From contig CAJXFJ010000075.1 in the NCBI GenBank assembly GCA_913052515.1, positions 1 through 7,168 on the forward strand: 7,168 nt of DNA, in the 5' to 3' direction. The notes under the pieces were generated by a model, which saw nothing but the letters and a program-made list of their open reading frames with translations, searched no databases and was not told the DNA's origin. This DNA is from an uncultured Flavobacteriales bacterium. Lineage in GTDB: Bacteria; Bacteroidota; Bacteroidia; Flavobacteriales; Vicingaceae. The position numbers and the translations under genes were made by a program. Positions 1-6,522 of the stretch are shown one piece after another; positions within the stretch are counted from its first letter, which is position 1, and every line of letters starts with the position of its first letter.

Positions 1-250
1 AAATGCAAATATAATAAAAACAATTAATCTTGAAAATCTATATTTTAATTCACTTAAAAAATTAAATATTTTCCTGATGAAGTAATAATGAGAAAAAAGA
101 GTATCCAAATAAAATTCTCTATATCCATACAACTAACTGTAGAATTATAATATTTGTATATTTTATATATAAATATACAATATTAATATGAAAAATATAT
201 CACTAATATAAATAATGTGTTTTATAAAAATACAAATAATACTCATAGAG
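1..250. other. Extremely AT-rich segment at the left edge (about 15% G+C)
   Basis: Counting bases 1-240 gives about 36 G or C, near 15%, far below the neighbouring genes. It includes the non-family tail of the DUF6090-type gene. Past that stop, the same minus-strand frame meets further stops at 145-147 and 133-135 and then stays open for 44 codons to the window edge, with only TTG as a possible start. No RNA gene, terminal repeats or known mobile element was recognised. The abrupt composition change suggests a junction near position 250, or simply a fast-decaying spacer. Confidence 0.6.
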
Positions 251-693
251 TAAAAAAGTTTGGTATCATGAATTAAAGAGTCTTGCGAACTGATTAAATC
301 AGTTTCTAAATCTTTAAGAATTAAATATCCACTTTGAACCGGTTCAAAAGGTTGAAGACTAGAAATTAGGTAAGCACATTCATTACAGTTTTTAAAATCA
401 TCTATATCCATCGTGTCCGCCAAAATTGAAAGGAATATTTCTTCACGAGGTTCAATGGTTTTTAAAATTGCATTTAATTGAGTCGTATCCGCTCTTAAGT
501 CTTTAATTACTTGAATGGTAGTTCGTTCTATGTGTTTTTGCTCTTGCGATTCTGTATACTTTCCCTTGATATACATGGCTATCAAAATCCCAATCACTAC
601 AAGAATTATTTCACCAAAGGCATATTTGAAATAATTTTTCATGCTTTTGCTTTTTAATAACAGATTACGTTGCTTTTTTAGAAGTGGACTCAC
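163..693 (-). CDS. DUF6090-type single-pass membrane protein, C-terminus probably truncated
   Basis: The N-terminus matches the DUF6090 pattern common in Bacteroidota: a basic segment, then YFKYAFGEIILVVIGILIAM (21-40) forming one transmembrane helix, then a charged helical domain. The GTG at 691-693 is preferred because the basic run before YFKYA has the family's usual length from there; an ATG at 640-642 would give a shorter form. Family-like sequence extends to about residue 148 (DLISSQDSLIHDTKLFYS). After that comes a tail of almost only Ile, Phe and Tyr encoded by very AT-rich DNA, ending at TAA 163-165. Members usually run to well over 200 residues, so the C-terminal part seems lost through deletion, rearrangement or frame loss. 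The gene may be a pseudogene or a shortened functional anchor. Its start lies three bases after the upstream membrane-protein stop. The molecular function of the family is unknown. Confidence 0.68.
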   Translation of the reverse strand: MSPLLKKQRNLLLKSKSMKNYFKYAFGEIILVVIGILIAMYIKGKYTESQEQKHIERTTIQVIKDLRADTTQLNAILKTIEPREEIFLSILADTMDIDDFKNCNECAYLISSLQPFEPVQSGYLILKDLETDLISSQDSLIHDTKLFYSMSIICIFIKHIIYISDIFFILILYIYI

Positions 694-696
694 GGC

Positions 697-1065
697 TTAA
701 GCAACTGAACTTGATTTGTCTTTTGATTTGGTAAAAAACAAAACCAAAGCAGCGAGTACAATAAATAGCATTAAGAAATAGATGCCCGTTTCTCTGAGCC
801 AGTCAACTGTTGCATTAACATTTTCTTTGGCCCATAAGTAATAGAAAATGGCAAGTATTACTCCAATAATACTACTGATGATGTAATTATTTCTCACTTT
901 GAGAGATTGTATATTTCGAAGAAGTGCTGAGCTTGCAAAGGCTACAATAAGCACAACAACTAAAGTGCTAATAAAACTTAGCTTGTCGGCACTTATACTA
1001 ATGGTTGAAATACCGAGTATAAGAATTTGAGAAATAATGATAGTTAAAAGAGCTGCTAATCGCAT
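697..1065 (-). CDS. Small four-helix integral membrane protein, function unknown
   Basis: This 122-residue protein is almost wholly membrane-embedded. Four hydrophobic segments are visible at about 4-24, 29-49, 61-79 and 95-112, joined by short loops, with a charged Lys/Ser-rich C-terminal tail (TKSKDKSSSVA). The first segment could be mistaken for a signal peptide but lacks a cleavage site and is followed by three more. Basic residues after helix 2 (R50, K56, R58) and after helix 4 suggest both termini and that loop are cytosolic. No family was recognised. The stop is three bases from the GTG start of the DUF6090-type gene, so the two are very probably translated from one message and their products may sit in the membrane together. 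Confidence 0.75.
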   Translation of the reverse strand: MRLAALLTIIISQILILGISTISISADKLSFISTLVVVLIVAFASSALLRNIQSLKVRNNYIISSIIGVILAIFYYLWAKENVNATVDWLRETGIYFLMLFIVLAALVLFFTKSKDKSSSVA

Positions 1066-1124
1066 AATTGATTTTTATGCCTAAGGTAATCGGAATTATT
1101 CAATTAAGCTTTGATTGGAATGTT

Positions 1125-2360
1125 TTAATTTAAGGTGGAAAGGTGTCTTAATTGACCATCAATTGTGTAAGCATATTGATTTAATTCATCCTTTCCTACA
1201 ACAATTATTCGGTCATTTAAAGGAATTATATCAATTGCTTCTACGTTTTTCAGCCATGTTTTTTGAGTTAACTGAATGTTGGAAATCCGATTGTTTTGAT
1301 AATTTTTTTGGAAATTATACACTTTTAAGCCCATATTCCCTTCGCAGATAAACAAAAGAGAATCCTTAACTCCCAAACCATGAGGAGAACTCATACCAAA
1401 GGAACGAATTAATTGAGGTTGGTCAATTTGTTGAATATTCAAAACGTCTAACTGATTGGTTGTTCCTGTGCAAAAGTTATTGGTATTGCTTCTGAGCGTA
1501 ACAAATGCCAAACTATCACTCACATAAACTGGGTCGCAAGAGCGAACATGAGTAAATTGAGAAAGATAAGAAGGACTAGAGGGATTGGTAATGTCATAGA
1601 TAAATATACCATCCGTTGAGCCTAAAAACAAATGATCTCCAAAGGGGAAAATCGTTTCTACCTCTGTAAAAAAGTTGATAGCTTGTTGATTCACTTTTTG
1701 AACATTTGAACCATTAATGATACTAAAGGTGTGTAAGTTAGATCGATCAACCGCATACAAATGCGAATGAGCTATGGTAAAACGAGCCATTGAACCTGCC
1801 GTTCCTGTTTGATTGCCTGTATTGGCCAACTCAAAGGTTGTTCCTGAATCATCATCATAGGTTGTAAATGGCCAATTACTTACCTCTTGTTCATAAGTGA
1901 TGGTCGTGTCTTTATATCCAATAATTCTACCAACAGAAGGATGATATTGCGGAAAAACATTGTCTAAACGCTGCATCAATTGAATTTGATGAATATTGCT
2001 AATATCTAGGCTCAATAAATCGTCATATGAATCAGCATACAACACATTCTTTTGAATGGCCATATCCATATTGCCTGGAATGTTTATAAAGGAAAGTGGC
2101 ACAGGATTTAAAGTGTCTGAATTGTCGTAAATGTGAATTCCTACGCCTCTTTCATTAATCAGTAAGTAGGTTTGATACACATAAGTATTTCCAAAACCGT
2201 TTCGTTGGTGTGGCGCTTCTTGCCTTAGGCCTGCCTCTGCTTCCGCTTCCGTTGATTTTTGATAAATGGGAATTTGATAAGTTTCCTTTATAATTTTGGT
2301 TTTCGTACAAGCCGAAAGTAGTATTCCCAAAGAAAACAAGGCAAACAAAACATTTTTCAT
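1125..2360 (-). CDS. LVIVD-repeat beta-propeller lipoprotein
   Basis: This 411-residue protein is exported as a lipoprotein: a short hydrophobic signal ends in the lipobox LLSAC, with Cys18 as lipidation site. After a low-complexity stretch (EAEAEAG, 39-44) come about seven beta-rich repeats like LVIVD blades, for example YLLINERGVGIHIYDN (65-80), LFLGSTDGIFIYDITNPSSP (244-263), LDVLNIQQIDQPQLIRSF (304-321) and LLFICEGNMGLKVYNF (335-350). Such repeats build a beta-propeller, a scaffold for binding proteins or ligands. No catalytic residues are apparent. Residues after Cys18 (TKTKIIKE) lack the acidic surface-export signal known in some Bacteroidota, so a periplasm-facing anchor is likelier. 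The ATG at 2358-2360 fits the signal peptide. It is followed after 59 bases by the two membrane-protein genes, hinting at a shared envelope function. The specific role is unknown. Confidence 0.87.
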   Translation of the reverse strand: MKNVLFALFSLGILLSACTKTKIIKETYQIPIYQKSTEAEAEAGLRQEAPHQRNGFGNTYVYQTYLLINERGVGIHIYDNSDTLNPVPLSFINIPGNMDMAIQKNVLYADSYDDLLSLDISNIHQIQLMQRLDNVFPQYHPSVGRIIGYKDTTITYEQEVSNWPFTTYDDDSGTTFELANTGNQTGTAGSMARFTIAHSHLYAVDRSNLHTFSIINGSNVQKVNQQAINFFTEVETIFPFGDHLFLGSTDGIFIYDITNPSSPSYLSQFTHVRSCDPVYVSDSLAFVTLRSNTNNFCTGTTNQLDVLNIQQIDQPQLIRSFGMSSPHGLGVKDSLLFICEGNMGLKVYNFQKNYQNNRISNIQLTQKTWLKNVEAIDIIPLNDRIIVVGKDELNQYAYTIDGQLRHLSTLN

Positions 2361-2442
2361 AATGTGGAGATTGAAGTGTTAAATTAACTCCAAATGGTTG
2401 GTTTACCGAAAGCTATGTATTATTCTTAATAGAAATTTAATA

Positions 2443-2949
2443 TCAACTCTTTAGTTCTTTTTTAATATATTCCATCAATTGGTCTTTCTTATTAAGCTTT
2501 ACAATTTTGTTCAAGCTTTTGTCATTTCCGATTAGGCTCTTATGTTGCTCATAATAATTTGCAACCGCTTCTAAACCGGCATAACTGCCTTCTTCAATAC
2601 TTAATTTCCCTTCTTGTTTCAATGATTTTTGCGTCCATCCGTACATAAAGTAAATCAACATTTCAGGTTTCGATTCTATAAATGGAAGAACTCCTGCATG
2701 TAGTTCAATAGTAACAGCGGCGCTTCCTTCAATCCACTTGATGAAAAATTCTCCAAACTGATTTCGCTTTTCAACTTCTTTGTTTAAGGGAGTCTTCAAA
2801 ACCCATTCAATACCTTTTAAAATATCTTCATGGTATTTTTCATAGTCTTCGGCCACTTCTAACTGGGGAGCTTGTGGAATAACAAAATTTTGAGCTTGAA
2901 TAAAGTTTGAACCCAAAAGAAGTGTTAACGCGATTAGATAGGTTTTCAT
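2443..2949 (-). CDS. Small exported protein of unknown function
   Basis: This 168-residue protein starts with a clear signal peptide: MK, a hydrophobic core (LIALTLLLG), then FIQAQ with probable signal peptidase I cleavage after Ala19. There is no lipobox cysteine, so the mature protein of about 149 residues should be free in the periplasm or outside the cell. The mature part is mostly helical and charged, with a central block FGEFFIKWIEGSAAVTIEL (65-83) and a Lys-rich C-terminus. Similar short exported proteins occur in Bacteroidota without known function; no named domain was recognised. It begins four bases after the DUF1801-like gene, which implies a two-gene unit, although one product is cytosolic and the other exported. 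Confidence 0.75.
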   Translation of the reverse strand: MKTYLIALTLLLGSNFIQAQNFVIPQAPQLEVAEDYEKYHEDILKGIEWVLKTPLNKEVEKRNQFGEFFIKWIEGSAAVTIELHAGVLPFIESKPEMLIYFMYGWTQKSLKQEGKLSIEEGSYAGLEAVANYYEQHKSLIGNDKSLNKIVKLNKKDQLMEYIKKELKS

Positions 2950-2953
2950 GAGC

Positions 2954-3337
2954 TTAACTTTTAATTAATAAATTATTTTGCTGATAGATTTTTACAGCTT
3001 TTTCAATCATTTGATTCAGGTTTTCAATCATTTCTTCATCTAAAAATTTGATGTGAAAACAAGACTTGCCTTTCAATGCTTTTTTTAAATTTTCCGGTAA
3101 TTCACCCATTTCATCGGTATGGGTATAAATGGGGAAAAAGTACAAACGAACATCCTTGGGTTTAGGAATCACTGAGCCAAAGTAGAAGCCATCTACTTTT
3201 TGCTTGCCTTGCATAGCGGGAATAGTGCCGCAAACTTCAAACTGTTCAAAGCGATCGGCTTTTACCTGAAATAAATCAATGTGCTTTTTTAAGAGAGAAA
3301 CTAAAGTGTTTCTTATTTCAGTGATGTCTTTAGTCAT
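2954..3337 (-). CDS. Small DUF1801-like cytosolic protein
   Basis: This 127-residue protein has no signal peptide or membrane segment. It shows the pattern of small DUF1801/YdhG-like proteins of Bacteroidota: a helical N-terminus, a central beta sheet (KVDGFYFGSVIPK at about 47-59, VRLYFFPIYTH at 63-73), the block LKGKSCFHIK (88-97), and a C-terminal helix with acidic and hydrophobic residues. That fold is related to frataxin-like proteins, but no molecular role is established for this branch and none is claimed here. The ATG at 3335-3337 gives a normal N-terminus. The gene stops only four bases before the next gene's start (2949), so the two are almost certainly co-transcribed. The family assignment rests on motif resemblance and is less certain than the gene itself. 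Confidence 0.72.
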   Translation of the reverse strand: MTKDITEIRNTLVSLLKKHIDLFQVKADRFEQFEVCGTIPAMQGKQKVDGFYFGSVIPKPKDVRLYFFPIYTHTDEMGELPENLKKALKGKSCFHIKFLDEEMIENLNQMIEKAVKIYQQNNLLIKS

Positions 3338-3418
3338 GATTTACTGAGCCTTTAAGCCTTGCAATATAGTATTATGAATTTATCTAACTGTATATCTTAA
3401 TCAATTATGCTATACATC

Positions 3419-4408
3419 TTAACCATGTTTAATAATCACATTGGCTTTCTTTTGTCCATGATCAATATAGTCATGAGCTTCTGCTAACTTTTCAAGCGGG
3501 AATTGTCTGTCGATGATAGTTTCAAGCTTTTTCGCTTCATTTATATCTAGAAGTTCTTGTAAAAGTGTTTTAAGAGTTTCTGCTGAATTACTACCAGTTG
3601 CTTCAAAAATGGCTTTTTTCTTCCCGCAAATGGATGTTTTAATCATAGCTAGTAAAGTAGATATTGAAAGGACAGGTGAGAGGTACTTCCCGTTTTTATT
3701 CAATACCTGCTTTGCTTTATTAAAACTGCTTTTACCTACGGTGTCGAATATAAAATCAAATCTTTCTGAACTATTCGTAAAGTCCGCTTTTTGGTAGTCT
3801 ATTAAATGTTTGGCTCCTAAAAGTGTAACCATTGGGAAGTTTTTAGCACTGCAAACAGCGGTTACTTCGGCACCTAAATGTTTGGCAATTTGAATAGCTG
3901 CGGTGCCCAAAGAACCTGCCGCTCCATTAATAAGAACCTTTTGATTAGGTTGAAGCTTAGCTATCCTTTTTAAGAAATTCCATGAGGTTAAATGACCATC
4001 AGCCCATGAAGCCATTTCAGTAAAATCCATGTGGTCGGGCATTTTTAAGACAATTCCATTTTCTGAAATGCTAATGTATTCTGCATTAGCACTAAAACTA
4101 AAGGCTGTTTCTCCAAACACACGGTCGCCTACTTTAAATTGGCTTGTTCCTTCACCTAAAGCTTCTACTGTTCCTGCGAAACCAGTACCCGGAATCGGTT
4201 TCTTGGGTTTTAGTAAACCTAAAAACAAACGACCAAAATAGGGTTTCCCAGTACGAATCATGGTGTCTGCCCGTGTTGCAGCCGAAGTATTTACACGAAC
4301 TAGAATTTCATTTTCTTTGGGTGTTACTTTCTCTATTTCTTGGTAACTAAATACAAAGGAGTCTCCATATCCGCTGGCTACAATTGCTTTCATTTTCTCT
4401 TTTGTCAT
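3419..4408 (-). CDS. Zinc-independent MDR family NAD(P)-dependent oxidoreductase (quinone oxidoreductase-like)
   Basis: This 329-residue cytosolic enzyme belongs to the medium-chain dehydrogenase/reductase superfamily. The GroES-like N-terminal half has SAATRAD (42-48) in place of a zinc-binding Cys/His pair, followed by IPGTGFAGTV (72-81) and FKVGDRVFG (91-99). The Rossmann domain carries NGAAGSLGTAA (161-171) for NAD(P) binding, then IQIAKHLGAEVTAVCS, LGAKHLIDY and a C-terminal KANVIIKHG. No zinc ligands are evident, so a zinc-less quinone or enone reductase activity is most likely; the substrate cannot be read from sequence. An in-frame TTG 36 bases upstream would add 12 non-family residues. 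The ATG at 4406-4408 is preferred, and a second ATG at 4391-4393 (MKAIV) is also possible. It follows the AraC-type regulator gene after 82 bases containing the repeated GTTCGG motif, suggesting induction by that regulator. It is followed after 81 bases by the DUF1801-like gene. Confidence 0.93.
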   Translation of the reverse strand: MTKEKMKAIVASGYGDSFVFSYQEIEKVTPKENEILVRVNTSAATRADTMIRTGKPYFGRLFLGLLKPKKPIPGTGFAGTVEALGEGTSQFKVGDRVFGETAFSFSANAEYISISENGIVLKMPDHMDFTEMASWADGHLTSWNFLKRIAKLQPNQKVLINGAAGSLGTAAIQIAKHLGAEVTAVCSAKNFPMVTLLGAKHLIDYQKADFTNSSERFDFIFDTVGKSSFNKAKQVLNKNGKYLSPVLSISTLLAMIKTSICGKKKAIFEATGSNSAETLKTLLQELLDINEAKKLETIIDRQFPLEKLAEAHDYIDHGQKKANVIIKHG

Positions 4409-4456
4409 AGTGGTGTGTTTAATTTGACGATGCAAAGAGAGCAAGAAGAAGGAAAG

Positions 4457-4504
4457 CCGAGGTTCGGAAAAACAGTTTAGATGTTCGGTTTTATAAATCC
4501 GAAC
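4457..4504. promoter_or_regulatory. Candidate AraC-type operator: three GTTCGG/CCGAAC repeats
   Basis: Plus-strand GTTCGG occurs at 4462-4467 and again at 4483-4488, starts exactly 21 bases apart. The inverse, CCGAAC, is at 4499-4504 and overlaps the last codons of the regulator. A further half, CCGA at 4457-4460, makes a small palindrome with the first copy. Direct half-sites 21 bases apart on one DNA face are the classic arrangement bound by AraC-family proteins. The cluster begins about 50 bases upstream of the oxidoreductase ATG and follows the regulator gene, so it is the natural operator candidate. At the RNA level the inverted copies could also pair: the 6-bp stem 4483-4504 spans the regulator stop codon, and 4499-4504 could alternatively pair with 4462-4467. 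Binding is inferred from layout only. Confidence 0.42.
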
Positions 4505-6293
4505 TTGATTGTTTAAGCTGACTTAAAAAAGTTTTGGGTGTAATCCCTTCCATTTTTTTAAAAAAGGTATTGAACACACTTTTAGAATTAAAACCACTTT
4601 CAAAAGCCAATCCGATAATTGAGATGTGTGCATTTTCTGACTTAACGGCAATTTGCTTGAAATGCGCGATGCGATAGATATTGATGAATTCATTGAAATT
4701 TTTGCCCATTTTCTCGTTCAACAACCAAGAAAGCTGATTAGGATGTAGTCCAATTTCTTGAGCCAAAAGGCGTAAACTCAATTGTGGATTTAAATAGGAT
4801 TGCTCTTCTGATAAATGATGCTGTAATTTTTCAATTGCTTCAGTAGCCTCAGCAGCTTGAAGCTCCGATGATTTTTTTTGAACTTTTTGCGGTTCTGAAA
4901 CTGCTAAGCTAAAAATCCTTTTATGCAAAGCAGTAAATTGGGCTGAATTTCTAGCTTCCTTTGCGAGTGGATCGCCAAAATGTAGCATTACAATTGAAGA
5001 TTGATGTGTAAAAATTCGTTCAGCTACTTTAAAAGCTTCTTCTAATTTACCTTGTCTGACAAGCAATAAATAGAGGTAGGAATCTGCTTGCTTGGAGGTT
5101 TGCTTAGAAGCATTGGTCCTTACTTTTTCAAAAGTAGATTGAAAATACTCATCTTTCGTTTCTAGTTTCAAAAGCGCTTCCATACCCAATCGTTCATCGG
5201 GAATCAACATCATTTTAGGGATACTATTCAAATAATTTTGAAGCTCATCAAATTCTTTACGTAAAATCAGAATGTAGAGATAGATGGTAATTGCCGGGAT
5301 GTTGCTTGAGTTATCTGCTAAAAGCGCTTGCATGATTTGCTTAGCAGCTTCATAGTTTTCAGTGCGGTAATGATAATATCCTTCATAAAAACTAGTCTCC
5401 GCCCCTAATGGATCTATAGATTTGGCATAGAATAAATGCTCCTTGGCCTTATCAACTTGATCATTGAGTAAGTATAAGAAAATCAGAAACCGTTGACTAT
5501 CAACGTAAGTAGGCTTTGTTTGAATACTTTTTAAACTATATTGAAAAGCTTTGGCATAATTGGCTTCTCTAAAAAAGGCATCGTTGGCCAATAAGTAATT
5601 CAATTCTGCGCTATTGGGATCAAGCTGTTTGGCTTGCTGCAAATAGGAATCACTTTTTTGCAAAGCTTCTTCTACGGGTGCAAAAGCCGTTACCGCCATA
5701 AAACTATAAGCATCAGCTAGTGCAATGTGCGCTTGTAAAAGATTGGGGTCTAACTTGAGGGCTTGCTCCAGCTCTTCAATGGCCTGACTTACGTCTTGTG
5801 GATTCCATTTATTAAATAGTTTTTGTCCAATTAAGTATTTTTCATAGGCGGCAAGAGTAGGAGTAGGGGCACTAACTAAACTTTCCGCCAATTCTAAATG
5901 ACCGGCATGTTCACGCAATTTTTCAGCTACTTTAAGGCAAATTTCATCTTCTACTTCAAAAATCTGACTTAGGTCTCTTTTCCACGATTGCGACCATAAA
6001 CTAAAGTCGCTTTCGGCATCAACTAAATTTACATTTACCTTCAGTTGCTTATCTGCAATTCGAATACTGCCCTCTAAAACATGACTTACTTGTAGTTTTT
6101 GAGCAATTTCAGTTAAGCTTAAAGTTTTGTCTTTAAAGTAAAAAGTAGATGTTTTTGAAATTACTTTGAGTCGATTGATACTGGAAAGTGCTTGAATGAT
6201 AGAATCGGTTATCCCATCACAGAAGTATTCGTAATCCTCATTTGGGCTGAGGTTTTTAAATGGTAATGCTACGATAGAAAGAGAAGCAGACAT
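4491..6293 (-). CDS. TolB-like / TPR / AraC-type transcriptional regulator
   Basis: This 600-residue regulator has three parts. Residues 5-130 form a TolB-like N-terminal domain of the type found in TPR-linked adenylate cyclases and CadC-like regulators: LPFKNLS (10-16), YFCDGITDSII (23-33), and the LEGSIR strand (73-78). Residues about 150-430 are helical repeats with TPR signatures, such as AIEELEQALKLDPN (171-184), SDSYLQQAKQLDPN (214-227) and AKEHLFYAKSIDP (283-295). Residues about 500-592 are an AraC-type DNA-binding domain with two helix-turn-helix motifs, near 505-527 and 556-579. No membrane segment or signal peptide is visible, so it should act in the cytosol; the TPRs may bind a protein or ligand. 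The ATG at 6291-6293 is directly before the TolB-like strand, as usual. It lies 82 bases upstream of the oxidoreductase gene on the same strand, which is the likely target. The effector is unknown. Confidence 0.93.
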   Translation of the reverse strand: MSASLSIVALPFKNLSPNEDYEYFCDGITDSIIQALSSINRLKVISKTSTFYFKDKTLSLTEIAQKLQVSHVLEGSIRIADKQLKVNVNLVDAESDFSLWSQSWKRDLSQIFEVEDEICLKVAEKLREHAGHLELAESLVSAPTPTLAAYEKYLIGQKLFNKWNPQDVSQAIEELEQALKLDPNLLQAHIALADAYSFMAVTAFAPVEEALQKSDSYLQQAKQLDPNSAELNYLLANDAFFREANYAKAFQYSLKSIQTKPTYVDSQRFLIFLYLLNDQVDKAKEHLFYAKSIDPLGAETSFYEGYYHYRTENYEAAKQIMQALLADNSSNIPAITIYLYILILRKEFDELQNYLNSIPKMMLIPDERLGMEALLKLETKDEYFQSTFEKVRTNASKQTSKQADSYLYLLLVRQGKLEEAFKVAERIFTHQSSIVMLHFGDPLAKEARNSAQFTALHKRIFSLAVSEPQKVQKKSSELQAAEATEAIEKLQHHLSEEQSYLNPQLSLRLLAQEIGLHPNQLSWLLNEKMGKNFNEFINIYRIAHFKQIAVKSENAHISIIGLAFESGFNSKSVFNTFFKKMEGITPKTFLSQLKQSSSDL

Positions 6294-6340
6294 TTCTTGA
6301 ATTGGGGTAATTTGAATGCCTAAAAATAGAAATTAAGTTT

Positions 6341-6353
6341 AGCTTAGTAAGCT
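6341..6353. promoter_or_regulatory. Short palindrome upstream of the regulator gene
   Basis: AGCTTAGTAAGCT consists of 5-bp inverted arms around a 3-base centre, starting 48 bases before the regulator ATG. Its place in the likely 5' region makes an operator for autoregulation conceivable. The arms are short and AT-rich, and the sequence differs from the GTTCGG repeats found downstream of the regulator, so support is weak. Confidence 0.2.
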
Positions 6354-6367
6354 TGAAAAAGTATTTC

Positions 6368-6398
6368 AACATAAAATAGGCGACCAAAGGCCGCCTAT
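6368..6398 (-). terminator. Probable Rho-independent terminator of the hemoglobin transcript
   Basis: Read on the minus strand, 6398 to 6376 folds into a continuous 10-bp stem (AUAGGCGGCC with GGUCGCCUAU) closed by a UUU loop, with one G·U pair. It is followed by UUUAUGUU. On the plus strand the G·U becomes an A·C mismatch and there is no T run, so the structure favours minus-strand transcription. It lies about 196 bases past the hemoglobin stop and about 80 bases before the regulator start, which would separate the two genes. The short U run and long distance leave room for an attenuator or small-RNA end instead. Confidence 0.6.
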
Positions 6399-6500
6399 GC
6401 TCAGATTTTACAACTAAATAAAACACTGATCTTAAAGAATTAATTGTTTACTAGAGTTCTTCCAACACGATGTAAAGAAAGTGGATAAGTACAAACTGTG

Positions 6501-6522
6501 AAATACTCATAAACCAGTATTT
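6501..6522. repeat. 7-bp inverted repeat AAATACT/AGTATTT
   Basis: The arms at 6501-6507 and 6516-6522 are perfectly complementary across an 8-base loop. On the plus strand the second arm runs straight into a T-rich stretch (TTTTTCGTTTTATTTT), resembling a weak AT-rich intrinsic terminator. However, no plus-strand gene precedes it. It may instead be part of a structured RNA or a chance AT-rich palindrome. Confidence 0.35.

Noticed and set aside
1115..1351. Plus-strand 78-codon open frame
   Set aside because: It lies almost entirely antisense to the 3' part of the LVIVD lipoprotein gene, which has a lipobox and clear repeats; the translation shows no recognisable family pattern.
2408..2415. 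TAGCTTTC on the minus strand as a Bacteroidota -7 element (TAnnTTTG) for the LVIVD gene
   Set aside because: It has one mismatch, and no TTG-type -33 element lies at the expected 19-21 base spacing, so it cannot be told from chance in AT-rich DNA.
3513..4350. Three plus-strand open frames of 68-94 codons
   Set aside because: All are antisense to the well-supported MDR oxidoreductase, and their translations show no recognisable family; they are shadows of its codon pattern.
4409..4444. Upstream TTG start adding 12 residues to the oxidoreductase
   Set aside because: The extra residues (MLSLHRQIKHTT) are not part of the MDR family N-terminus, and the ATG at 4406-4408 gives a normal start.
6451..6510. 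Minus-strand 19-residue ORF with ATG (MSISQFVLIHFLYIVLEEL)
   Set aside because: It is too short to support without conservation and overlaps other equally open frames in the same gap.
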